From Legionella_C sp048541585 (GTDB lineage Bacteria > Pseudomonadota > Gammaproteobacteria > Legionellales > Legionellaceae): a stretch of 64,000 nt of DNA. The translations under genes were made by a program, and so were the position numbers. The stretch is taken from positions 1,178,001-1,242,000 of the forward strand of contig NZ_CP183303.1 of assembly GCF_048541585.1 (NCBI RefSeq). The letters are read 5' to 3'. Shown piece by piece: positions 26,451 to 34,270 of the stretch. Positions within the stretch are counted from its first letter, which is position 1, and each line of letters starts with the position of its first letter. The notes under the pieces were generated by a model. It saw only the letters and a program-made list of their open reading frames with translations, did no database searches and was not told the DNA's origin.

Positions 26451-27155
26451 TTAATTACTCTCTAAATCATTTTTAGGCCTTGGTCCTTTCGATATATCAA
26501 ATGGATTTGGTGATTTATAAGTAGAATCAGCCATGTCTTTTACATCAACTTTTTGGTTAGTAATTGGATTCGCCTTATAAGCAAGATCTGCATTATAGTT
26601 ATTGGTTGGAATAAGGTTTTTATTCAAAAGCTTAGTAACAAATTGATCATATAATTTTTGATCTGGAATACTAATTTTCAGGTCATTCCCTTTTCTTGAG
26701 ACGCTAATATTTTGTCCCTTGACTTCCTGAGTAAATAGTTTCAGTTCTTCTTCAATTTTATCATAAAGCTCGTTAAGATCCTTTGCATCAGTATCATCAA
26801 GAGATTCATCACCTTCAAAATGGATTAATCCCTTTGCTAAGTCTAATCCCATTGAAAACACAGCAGATCCATTATTAAAATTATAAAGGAAATCATCTTC
26901 AGTTTGCCAAACTTCACTATGTTCTAGGTAAGAGGATAATGCTCTGACTTCTAGATTTGTAGGTTTATATTCTGGAGTAGGCGCACTACCTTTTTGGGCT
27001 GTTTCACCTTTATCGCCACCGCCGCCTCCTCCGCCACCACCATGGCCTTTGCAAATAGGTGAGCCCATTGCCCGGCATATACCGCAAGGGTTGCTATCTA
27101 AAGCATTTGATCGTTCCTCGCTTCGCTTTCCTTTAGTTTTGGCATTAGTTGGCAT
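26451..27155 (-). CDS. Hypothetical protein with a polyglycine tract
   Basis: About 234 residues from the ATG at 27155, chosen because GGAG lies 6 bases upstream. A cysteine/glycine N-terminus (SNPCGICRAMG, then nine glycines) leads to a mixed domain with LKISIPDQKLYDQFVTKLLN and a low-complexity tail (SPNPFDISKGPRPKNDLESN). The function is not recognised. Unstructured tails of this kind are common in Legionella effector candidates, but no clear translocation signal can be claimed. Confidence 0.6.
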   Translation of the reverse strand: MPTNAKTKGKRSEERSNALDSNPCGICRAMGSPICKGHGGGGGGGGGDKGETAQKGSAPTPEYKPTNLEVRALSSYLEHSEVWQTEDDFLYNFNNGSAVFSMGLDLAKGLIHFEGDESLDDTDAKDLNELYDKIEEELKLFTQEVKGQNISVSRKGNDLKISIPDQKLYDQFVTKLLNKNLIPTNNYNADLAYKANPITNQKVDVKDMADSTYKSPNPFDISKGPRPKNDLESN

Positions 27156-27377
27156 TTCGCACTCCATAACATCATCTACTTGTTCAAATTTTAATATATC
27201 AAGGTTATGTTATAGAGCAATTTTTTGGATTTTTACGAATTATTAACAAATATATTTTACGGTAAGGTTAGGTTTCAAACACTTACTTTATTCAATGGCA
27301 AGATAATGTTAACGCTACTGTTGTCCTTTCTCAGTTCGCAGTTAAAATAAGGACTCGTGATTGTTTAGCAAAGCGAA

Positions 27378-27617
27378 TTAGTCACTAATAATCACTAGGA
27401 ACCATTTAAATAGTTTATTTGCGACTTCCTCTTCAAACGTAGCTTTGCCACTGGCAACTTGGCTTAAATAAAACGGATTTACATCTAAAAGCTCAGCTAA
27501 CATTTTTAAATCATTATTACTTTGAAATAATATGAACTCAACTAAGTATTTCTGAGCTTCTTTTCTATACTGGATAGTTAGATCAGTGGAGGTTAATAAT
27601 TTAACTAGACTTCCCAT
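27378..27617 (-). CDS. Small helix-turn-helix-like protein
   Basis: 79 residues. LKMLAELLDVNPFYLSQVAS has the spacing of an XRE-type helix-turn-helix (helix, turn, recognition helix, then KATFEEEVANKLFKWF). It is probably a DNA-binding regulator of neighbouring cargo. It stands alone, with about 210 bases upstream and 120 downstream, and has no visible partner toxin. Confidence 0.6.
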   Translation of the reverse strand: MGSLVKLLTSTDLTIQYRKEAQKYLVEFILFQSNNDLKMLAELLDVNPFYLSQVASGKATFEEEVANKLFKWFLVIISD

Positions 27618-27741
27618 GTAAAAAACTCCTGTTTACAACTTAACAACAATGAACTGTGTTTTCATAAACAGAAGTTAACCATAATAGGATCGGTGAAAAA
27701 ATTAGTATTTTTACTTCGAAAAAATTACTAATAAAATACAA

Positions 27742-29229
27742 TTAAGTAGGAACTCCATCAGCTAAAACAGATTCTTCTTGATTAGAATCGTCTATGTATT
27801 GGCTGATTTTGTTAGCAATGAAGTAAAGAAAGATTGCCCCTGCAAGAGCCCACATGCCTAGTTCTTGAAAAACATATAAGTAGTTGTTATTAGTTATTAA
27901 TGGGTGAATGGAAGACGCCTTAGTCATGGCATTAGAAAAGTAATGAGATAATGTTGCGGCAACTCCGGATGTCATTGTCCAGATTCCCATAAGCAGGCCT
28001 TGTAAGTTTATAGGGGCAATACGTCCTATCATAGCGTACCCTACAGGTGCAATTAATAACTCAGCAATAGCTTGAAAGAAATAGTGTCCTATTACCCAGC
28101 TTGCACTACTATAGCCCTCGCTATTAGCAAATTTAATTCCATAAGCTAAGCAAAAGAATGACAATGATAACATTACAAACGCACTAAAGAACTGCCTTGA
28201 AATTGAGAAAATAAATCCTTTGTTGCGTAATTTATCGATAACTATAGAAAGAGTGGGCGCGCCTAAAATAATTACTACAGTGTTAACATTTAAAATCCAT
28301 TGGGTAGCAATTTCAAAATTAAAAAGGTGCTTATCCACATTATTCTTAATAAAAAGCGTAATGCCCATAGGGCCTGTATAATATATCATCCAAAAAATAA
28401 TAGAGGTAACTGCTAAAATGAGATAAGCAAGTAGTTTTTGTCTATCGACAAGGTTCTTTTGTTGTTTTCTTAAATAGAGAATTAAAACAAACATGACTAA
28501 ACTTAGTGCAATAATTAAGTAATTACTTAAAGTTGCCCACTTAAAACAAAATAAGATTAAAGGAATTAAGAACATTATAAGAATAACGCCTTTAATATTT
28601 TTGGCTTGCTGCTTTAATGTGTTATTAATCTTAAGCAAAGGTGTTTCTCGATCGGCTAGTACTTTCCAATTAGCGACCAAAAAAAATAAAGATAATGTAT
28701 TAGCTAAAGTGCTTAAATAGAATAAAGGGCCATAATGGTTAGAATAATCATAAAAGCCACTACAAAAATAACCTACAAAAAAACCAAAATTCAACACAGC
28801 ATAATTAAAAAAGAAGGCTTTCTCACGCCGATTATCGTTTGCGTCAAAACGTTGAGTCAGCATATTATAGTAACTTGTTGTATTAAGCCCACATCCCACT
28901 AAATATAAGCTTAAGCTTATATAAAGTAGATTACCCTGAAATTTGGCGAGAAAAAATAAGCCGCTACTTTGAATAACAGCAGTGATTAGAAATAATGCTC
29001 GATTACTCAGATAACTTCCGCCTAATACTCCTCCAAATAATTGCATGACATAATTAAAAGCTAAAAACAAGCCAACAATACCATTTGAAAAAGAACTTTC
29101 TAAACCTAGTTCCTTAGTAATAAAAAGTGCTAAAGAAGAGTAAAGGGTAGCATACGAAAAGGTGGAATATGCTTTAATAAAATAAAGTGGGATAACTCCT
29201 TTGGGCATTCTTGCTTGCTGCTTATTCAT
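27742..29229 (-). CDS. POT/PTR-type MFS transporter next to the borosin locus
   Basis: 495 residues with about 12-14 hydrophobic segments. The N-terminal block has FSNGIVGLFLAFNYVMQLFG and GGVLGGSYLSNRALF, as in proton-dependent oligopeptide transporters. The C-terminal half has QAIAELLIAPVGYAMIGRIA, close to the conserved POT segment E-L-x-x-x-P-x-G. It is divergent from the 432-residue unknown gene by about 130 bases. It could import peptides or export a modified peptide; the link to the methyltransferase is by position only. A paralogue is at 56,493-57,899. Confidence 0.82.
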   Translation of the reverse strand: MNKQQARMPKGVIPLYFIKAYSTFSYATLYSSLALFITKELGLESSFSNGIVGLFLAFNYVMQLFGGVLGGSYLSNRALFLITAVIQSSGLFFLAKFQGNLLYISLSLYLVGCGLNTTSYYNMLTQRFDANDNRREKAFFFNYAVLNFGFFVGYFCSGFYDYSNHYGPLFYLSTLANTLSLFFLVANWKVLADRETPLLKINNTLKQQAKNIKGVILIMFLIPLILFCFKWATLSNYLIIALSLVMFVLILYLRKQQKNLVDRQKLLAYLILAVTSIIFWMIYYTGPMGITLFIKNNVDKHLFNFEIATQWILNVNTVVIILGAPTLSIVIDKLRNKGFIFSISRQFFSAFVMLSLSFFCLAYGIKFANSEGYSSASWVIGHYFFQAIAELLIAPVGYAMIGRIAPINLQGLLMGIWTMTSGVAATLSHYFSNAMTKASSIHPLITNNNYLYVFQELGMWALAGAIFLYFIANKISQYIDDSNQEESVLADGVPT

Positions 29230-29356
29230 TTTTACATCCTATACATCCTGAAAAAGGTGACTCTATCATTAAAGATGGCTATTATTAAGACTTACTGCTA
29301 TTTATCTAATTCTTTAGACGTTATAAGTTTACATCCTGTTGTTAAGGTGTTTAGGA

Positions 29357-30652
29357 ATGAACCGTATTAAAAAAGTATTCTGGGAAGAAGTTAAAAACAA
29401 AGTTAGAATAGTTAATCCCGCCATCTATGAAGTTATCGAACAACTTCAACCAGATAATAATATTCCTTTCTTTTTAGCCCATTACCAATTTGGTGCCCAT
29501 TTTGGTGTAAAAAATCATGCTTATTTACCCGCTAGTTCTGGCCAGCTTGCTAAAATTGGCAGTTCAGCCATTGATAATGAGTTATATAAACATTTAGGTT
29601 ATGGTAAAGATAGTCTGCCCTTAGGTATGATTTTAGATAAATATTGTGAATGGCATTACTTTGGCGAAAATGAGCGTATTTTTCCTGAATACGTTCAAGG
29701 CCCTGGCGCTATTTTTAATATGAAAATTATATTTGATGAAGATAAGACCATTGATAATAATGTTTTATCTGTCTCTTCAGGAGCGCTTTCATCTTACCTT
29801 TTGCCCAATATTGGTTGTGCAAGAAAGCATGGACAAATTCAAAAATATTTTAAAATTACAGCTCCTGCACCTAAGTCACCTTATGAACACTACCAAGTTT
29901 TCCAGGAAATAGTACGTAATGAGACAAATGATTGGTGTAGTGAAATTTTATATTTTTCTGAGTCTTTTATTGAAAAAGTTAAAAATGACGAACATTGGCT
30001 TAAGTTAAAGCTTTATTTTTCTGAAGCGTTAAGAAAAAAAATTACTCGAGATACGTTTGATATGGCGAGTAATAATTTATTTTTAAATGCCAAAAAGGTG
30101 AATCGTTTTCGGCCGACGCCCTTTATTATTGATACAGCAAAATACATTTTTAATATTTGTATGGGCCCAGGTATTGGAGCAAAGCCAGCTAATGATGAGC
30201 AATATTTACCTTTGAAAACTATTCAGCATGCTTATGCTGAATGTTATGGCTTAGTTTATACACCTACTGTCATGGTTCCAGCTTCACTTAACGGATGTAG
30301 AGATATGATTTATTATCCATTACAGTGCCCATTTGCTAACATTAATACTTTTAAATCAAACCAAAGCAATAGTACTCTTACCGAACTCGAAACATTAAAA
30401 AATGTTTTGCATACTTATCAAGAGGAATTTACTGCGGAAAATAGTGATGCCTATGGAAGTCCTCTTTACCATTTAAGTAAAGAACTGAAATTTACATTTT
30501 ATCATTATCAAGCGAATGAACAACATTCGGTAAGAGGACCTGCAGAATTATTAGAACAAGACAAACGCTTCTTATTTTCTTATAGCCAAAATAGCACGAC
30601 ATTTTCAGCCGATGCTAAATTATTTCGTGGTTGTGTTCAGCTAAGTAGATGA
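29357..30652 (+). CDS. Unknown protein, convergent with the borosin-type methyltransferase
   Basis: 432 residues from the ATG at 29357, with AAGGTG 7 bases upstream; a TTG at 29339 is also possible. No family is recognised. Visible features are HYQFGAHFGVKNHAYLP near residue 45, WHYFGENERIFPEYVQGPGA, and GPGIGAKPANDEQYLPL in the C-terminal half. No signal peptide or membrane helix is seen. The histidines and acidic residues could form a metal or catalytic site, but none is diagnostic. Its stop directly abuts the stop of the methyltransferase, so the two could be one functional cassette on opposite strands. Confidence 0.7.
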   Translation: MNRIKKVFWEEVKNKVRIVNPAIYEVIEQLQPDNNIPFFLAHYQFGAHFGVKNHAYLPASSGQLAKIGSSAIDNELYKHLGYGKDSLPLGMILDKYCEWHYFGENERIFPEYVQGPGAIFNMKIIFDEDKTIDNNVLSVSSGALSSYLLPNIGCARKHGQIQKYFKITAPAPKSPYEHYQVFQEIVRNETNDWCSEILYFSESFIEKVKNDEHWLKLKLYFSEALRKKITRDTFDMASNNLFLNAKKVNRFRPTPFIIDTAKYIFNICMGPGIGAKPANDEQYLPLKTIQHAYAECYGLVYTPTVMVPASLNGCRDMIYYPLQCPFANINTFKSNQSNSTLTELETLKNVLHTYQEEFTAENSDAYGSPLYHLSKELKFTFYHYQANEQHSVRGPAELLEQDKRFLFSYSQNSTTFSADAKLFRGCVQLSR

Positions 30653-31420
30653 TTAAAAATTATGTGGATCAATTTCTAAAAGGGCTAAGTAATTTTGACT
30701 TACTTTTTTTTGTATAGTAGGTGGAACATAAAGCGTTGATAAGGGATTAATATTTAGCAATCCTAATTCAGCTATTTGATGCCAATCAACTCTAGGTTTC
30801 TGTGTTGGTAAAAGAGCTGCTTCATAAATACAAATAGGATGTGCTTTAGAGTAGTACCTTTCCAGATAATTTTGCAAGACACCTATTTTAGATGAAATCT
30901 GAGTATCTGCTTGACCTAAATTGGCAACTTGCCATATGAGAAGATGTCCGTGCACATCTAGAGTGCGCTCATAAATTAAAAGCTCTGTAGCATCTATTGT
31001 AAAGCAGCCATGCTGGCCTGGATCTATTTCTAAATCACTAAAAAGACAATCCATAGCTGTTACAGCAGGTAGAATGATAGCATTTCCTTTTTCTTTTTTG
31101 ATTTGCTTGACTGCATCTAACCCGGATTGTGCAAAAACAGTGGGATGCCCATAAAAAATAACACACAGATTTTTTACTTGATAGTATTGATCAACAATAT
31201 ACTTGGTTATCTCTTTATATGCATCAGCTCGTTTAATTGATTTAAAATAAATAGGCTCTAAGGATTCTGCTTCTATTGCTTCGCGCTCAAGCCAGGCTTT
31301 GAAATTATTTTCATTAACTAAATAAAGAACTTTATCTGCTTTCTTAATAACCTGCCTAGTTTCTGCAGTTAAATGGGCAATAGACTTAATCCCTGAGCCC
31401 GCAACAATGAGTGTATGCAT
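30653..31420 (-). CDS. Borosin-type peptide backbone alpha-N-methyltransferase (split form)
   Basis: 255 residues of the tetrapyrrole-methylase (TP-methylase) superfamily. AGSGIKSIAHLTAETRQVIK opens the fold. R64 and Y68 (IKRADAY) match the catalytic R-x3-Y seen in OphMA/SonM-type enzymes, and FYGHPTVFAQ (about 89-98) and DCLFSDLEIDPGQHGC (about 124-139) match their SAM-site blocks. Such enzymes methylate backbone amides of a precursor peptide using SAM. The precursor is not fused; a 52-codon gene ends directly before the start (TAA then ATG), so this is a split borosin. Ordinary corrin/porphyrin methylase is unlikely because no cobalamin genes are nearby. Confidence 0.82.
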   Translation of the reverse strand: MHTLIVAGSGIKSIAHLTAETRQVIKKADKVLYLVNENNFKAWLEREAIEAESLEPIYFKSIKRADAYKEITKYIVDQYYQVKNLCVIFYGHPTVFAQSGLDAVKQIKKEKGNAIILPAVTAMDCLFSDLEIDPGQHGCFTIDATELLIYERTLDVHGHLLIWQVANLGQADTQISSKIGVLQNYLERYYSKAHPICIYEAALLPTQKPRVDWHQIAELGLLNINPLSTLYVPPTIQKKVSQNYLALLEIDPHNF

Positions 31421-31579
31421 TTAATCAGTTATATCACAGATTGTATTAGAATGTGGTTGAGTTAATAAATTAGTTAATTGTTCTTTAGTGATTGAAGAAA
31501 GTAATTTTGAATCAATGGATTCATAATCACTTAAGTATTCATTGCCAACTGCGAATTCAATTTCATCTAAAAAATTCAT
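31421..31579 (-). CDS. Candidate borosin precursor peptide
   Basis: 52 residues from ATG 31577-31579, chosen because AAGAGGAAATGGT gives an AGAGGA site 7 bases upstream; an upstream ATG at 31606 has no such site. The N-terminal 40 residues (MNFLDEIEFAVGNEYLSDYE, then a second amphipathic helix SSITKEQLTNLLT) resemble the helical binding domain of split borosin precursors. The C-terminal dozen (QPHSNTICDITD) would be the core, with I and C as candidate methylated residues. Stop and methyltransferase start are adjacent. The identity rests on position and architecture, not on a database match. Confidence 0.62.
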   Translation of the reverse strand: MNFLDEIEFAVGNEYLSDYESIDSKLLSSITKEQLTNLLTQPHSNTICDITD

Positions 31580-31765
31580 ACCATTTCCTCTTAAGTCAAG
31601 TTGCATCCCTATTGTATTGATAAAATCCCCCGAGGTATAGAGCTACTATCTGTTTTAATTTGAGACATTTAACTAATTAGAAAATATTGTTGTTTCAAAA
31701 AATTGCTAATGGATATCACCTATCATATTTATATATTGCATATGAATACTCGGTATGTTTTAATT

Positions 31766-31782
31766 ATACTCGAATCGAGTAT
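31766..31782. promoter_or_regulatory. Near-perfect palindrome upstream of the alpA-like gene (candidate LvrR operator)
   Basis: ATACTCGA-A-TCGAGTAT has 8-bp perfect arms around one central base. It lies 31 bases before the alpA-like ATG, and a half-site (AATACTCGG) is about 20 bases upstream. Matching sites precede both lvrR genes (18,909 and 43,011). Confidence 0.6.
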
Positions 31783-31812
31783 TTTGGTTGAATTAAATAA
31801 CAGGAGTTAAAT

Positions 31813-32016
31813 ATGTATCATGGCAGCTTTAAGCAGCAAGTTTTATTTATAAATGATGTTGAGCAGCTTATAGGTCGTAACCGTCATACTCTGCGACGTT
31901 GGTGGATGGAAGGTAAATTTCCAAAGCCAGTTAAGCTAAACGGTTCAATTCTGTCATGGCACTATAAAGTTATAGAGCAGTGGATAAATCAGACCTTAGA
32001 GGTTAAAAATATTTAA
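31813..32016 (+). CDS. AlpA-like DNA-binding regulator (putative excisionase/activator)
   Basis: 67 residues. LFINDVEQLIGRNRHTLRRW then GKFPKPVKLNGSILSWHYKV is the helix-turn-helix plus wing arrangement of AlpA/MerR-like small regulators, which often act as excisionases or activators of the integrase of islands. A strong AGGAG site precedes the ATG. It is the first gene of a plus-strand run towards the integrase region, and the palindrome just upstream suggests control by LvrR. The role in excision is inferred from family and location. Confidence 0.78.
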   Translation: MYHGSFKQQVLFINDVEQLIGRNRHTLRRWWMEGKFPKPVKLNGSILSWHYKVIEQWINQTLEVKNI

Positions 32017-32067
32017 TTATAGATGGAGCCCAGAAACAAATTAATGTGAAATATCGAGGGCTATACA

Positions 32068-32457
32068 ATGAAGTACCTAAGAAAAATAATAGGAGTATTT
32101 ATATTATCTTTATCTCTTACTTCTCATGCTGGCGTTTATGCAACTACTGCCCATAGTCGAGCTAATTGTTTTAATAATGAGTCAATCACTTGGTATCTAT
32201 GGCACAATTACAATTGGCGTGTTGTCAGTTTTCATAACTATGATTTAAAACATCCAAATAAGGGTTACCATTATATTGATACAGGCATGGGTTACACCTG
32301 GCGACAAGCAGCTGTACATTGGAATGAATCTGCACCTGGTGGAACGTATTTTGTGTCTGGGTTTCACTATTTTCTAGATCGTGGCCGCGAAATTCTTGAT
32401 ACGAATACCCAAGCTTCAGACTGTAGCATCTATGACGGTTGGTGGGATCAAAATTAA
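32068..32457 (+). CDS. Small exported protein of unknown function
   Basis: 129 residues with a signal peptide (KYLRKIIGVFILSLSLTSHAG). The mature part is rich in W, Y and H (SITWYLWHNYNWRVVSFHNY; GYTWRQAAVHWNESAPGG), which suggests a compact extracytoplasmic domain, perhaps binding carbohydrate or ligand. No family is recognised. It is 14 bases before the next exported protein, so the two are probably one operon, and they may act together at the surface. Confidence 0.68.
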   Translation: MKYLRKIIGVFILSLSLTSHAGVYATTAHSRANCFNNESITWYLWHNYNWRVVSFHNYDLKHPNKGYHYIDTGMGYTWRQAAVHWNESAPGGTYFVSGFHYFLDRGREILDTNTQASDCSIYDGWWDQN

Positions 32458-32470
32458 GGTAAGAAATAAT

Positions 32471-33220
32471 ATGAAAAAAGTACTAATAGCATTTAGCTTT
32501 ATACCTGTAGTTACCTTTGCTATCACCGATGAACAAAAAGAGACTATGGTTCAAGCGAGTATTCAGACACTTAAACAACAAGGATTGGTTACGCCTGATT
32601 CTGGCGTAGAGATAGTGCCAAGGCAGGCTTTAATGTTGCCTGATTGGCAGAAGAATAAAGAGATTGAGCAAACACATCAATTAAAAACTAAAGGCTATAT
32701 TAATGAAACATCAGATCGAGCCTATGAGTTACTGCACTTTAAAGAAGTTATAAAGCGCAATGAGGCAATAGAAGCTAAAATGCATCTACCTGATGAATCT
32801 CATATGCGACACAATGTGGCTGAACTGCTAATGGCTTATCCCTATAGCGGCGTTCCTCAAAGTGAAATGAAAGAATTTATTGGTATAGCGCCTGCTGGAA
32901 CATATGTAAAAAAGCCAGTAATTGGTTGGTCAGGGGCAGTTGAATTTTTCAAGACTACTTTTGGAATGTGCGCTTATACTGAAAATAATCTCCATATTTC
33001 TCATGGTGCAGCTCGGGTTGCTGAGGAAGATGCAACTTCTGATGTTAATGGTAAAGCTACTTTAGTTGATGTAAGAGGAAATGAGAGTTCTGGCTTTCTA
33101 TATCAAGTTGAATGGTTTGATAATCATTTTATTCGTAAGCTAGAATGTGCCACTGAAATTTATTCACTAAATGTTACAGAAGCAACAATAGAGCTTGCTA
33201 GGCGTACTGATAAAGCTTAA
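32471..33220 (+). CDS. Exported protein of unknown function
   Basis: 249 residues from ATG 32471 (after TAAGGTAAGA), which places a signal peptide first (KKVLIAFSFIPVVTFAIT). An upstream in-frame ATG at 32381 would overlap the previous gene and bury the leader. The mature protein is mixed, with KMHLPDESHMRHNVAELLMA and GMCAYTENNLHISHGAARV; the two visible cysteines could pair. Not recognised. It probably works with the small exported protein just upstream. Confidence 0.68.
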   Translation: MKKVLIAFSFIPVVTFAITDEQKETMVQASIQTLKQQGLVTPDSGVEIVPRQALMLPDWQKNKEIEQTHQLKTKGYINETSDRAYELLHFKEVIKRNEAIEAKMHLPDESHMRHNVAELLMAYPYSGVPQSEMKEFIGIAPAGTYVKKPVIGWSGAVEFFKTTFGMCAYTENNLHISHGAARVAEEDATSDVNGKATLVDVRGNESSGFLYQVEWFDNHFIRKLECATEIYSLNVTEATIELARRTDKA

Positions 33221-33255
33221 GTTAATAAGTTTAAAATATGATTTTTATATTAATC

Positions 33256-34200
33256 CTAGGATATAGATTTCTTTAGAGCCAATATTGGATGAGACTGCCA
33301 GTTTTTAGGTAAACCCATTGAGTCGGCACTCCACTGATATTTATTCAATATTGGTAGAATAAGCTCTCTATAGGTGTTCAACCAAATACTAGTTGTTTCT
33401 GATTCATTTAACAAATATTTAAGAGTAATCAAAATAAAGAAAGAGCGATCATTTCTAGGAGTAATGGGCGGGTGCCATAATTCATTTAACCCTTCGAGAG
33501 TTGGTCTTATTGCAAGTTCTTTGTTCCAAAGTCTACTGTGGTGGGCACATATATTTCTAACATAGGTTAGAAAATGTAGGAAGTTAGCTAATGTTTTTGG
33601 GTGTAGATTATAATGCTTTCTAGCGATAGCGCGCTTATCTTCATTCTTTAGCCCTTTATATAAAAAAGAGATTGAGCCAAAAGAGGTAACTTCCGTTGCC
33701 ATCCATACAGGTAGGTTAGGGAAGCCTTCATACTTATTCATGTAGTGCTCAATAAATGGTTCTTTCGAGCGCTTAATTTCATCTTGGCCTTGTAAAAGCC
33801 AAGTCTTATGGTCAAACTTATTATGAAAATTCCTACTGTTGTTAAGAGCAAATGGCCCATAGCAATCAGCTAAATGATAAGTAATGTGTGTCCTAATGGA
33901 TATCTCTATTCGTTCTAAAGCATCCATAATAAGGAGCCTTAGCTTTCTATCAAACTCATACAATTCTAGAATATTTTCTAAGGAAACATTTTCTTGGAAT
34001 TGCTCCAGAAGATTACCGTATTTGTCTCTCTGCTTGAAGGGAAGCCAATAGGCACTTAAACGATAATAATTTATATTAGATAAAACGTCTAAGGCTAATA
34101 CTTCGTTTGTTATAATCAAGCCTCGTTTTTTTAGTTTCTCTAACTGTTCTTGGAAATTAAGTGAGGGCTTGAGATACTTTTCTTTTTTGGTAGTAGTCAT
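33256..34200 (-). CDS. Abi_2-family (AbiD/AbiF) abortive infection protein
   Basis: 314 residues. The N-terminal block has QLEKLKKRGLIITNEVLALD and YYRLSAYWLPF, the start of Abi_2 (PF07751) proteins. The C-terminal block FLTYVRNICAHHSRLWNKEL carries the R-N-x-C-A-H-H-x-R-L-W-N motif of HEPN-like RNases. AbiD/F proteins give abortive defence against phages. It sits 70 bases downstream of the integrase, separated by a terminator, a common place for island defence cargo. Confidence 0.87.
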   Translation of the reverse strand: MTTTKKEKYLKPSLNFQEQLEKLKKRGLIITNEVLALDVLSNINYYRLSAYWLPFKQRDKYGNLLEQFQENVSLENILELYEFDRKLRLLIMDALERIEISIRTHITYHLADCYGPFALNNSRNFHNKFDHKTWLLQGQDEIKRSKEPFIEHYMNKYEGFPNLPVWMATEVTSFGSISFLYKGLKNEDKRAIARKHYNLHPKTLANFLHFLTYVRNICAHHSRLWNKELAIRPTLEGLNELWHPPITPRNDRSFFILITLKYLLNESETTSIWLNTYRELILPILNKYQWSADSMGLPKNWQSHPILALKKSIS

Positions 34201-34211
34201 GATACATATAT

Positions 34212-34263
34212 AAAAAAACCGCCAAGGTTACGCAAGAGTCGAAACTCTCTAGGCGTGGCGGTT
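34212..34263 (-). terminator. Rho-independent terminator after the integrase gene
   Basis: AACCGCCA (34217-34224) pairs exactly with TGGCGGTT (34256-34263). On the minus strand this stem is followed by a T-run (the A-run at 34,212-34,218), the pattern of an intrinsic terminator. It lies between the integrase stop and the Abi_2 start, so the two genes are separately transcribed. Confidence 0.7.
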
Positions 34264-34270
34264 ATGTTAA

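Noticed and set aside
27013..27045. GGC-type triplet run as a phase-variable repeat
   Set aside because: It encodes nine glycines in frame with mixed codons; length change would keep the frame, so no switching is implied.
30653..31420. Cobalamin/siroheme-type methylase
   Set aside because: No tetrapyrrole pathway genes nearby; motif blocks and the adjacent small peptide gene fit borosins better.
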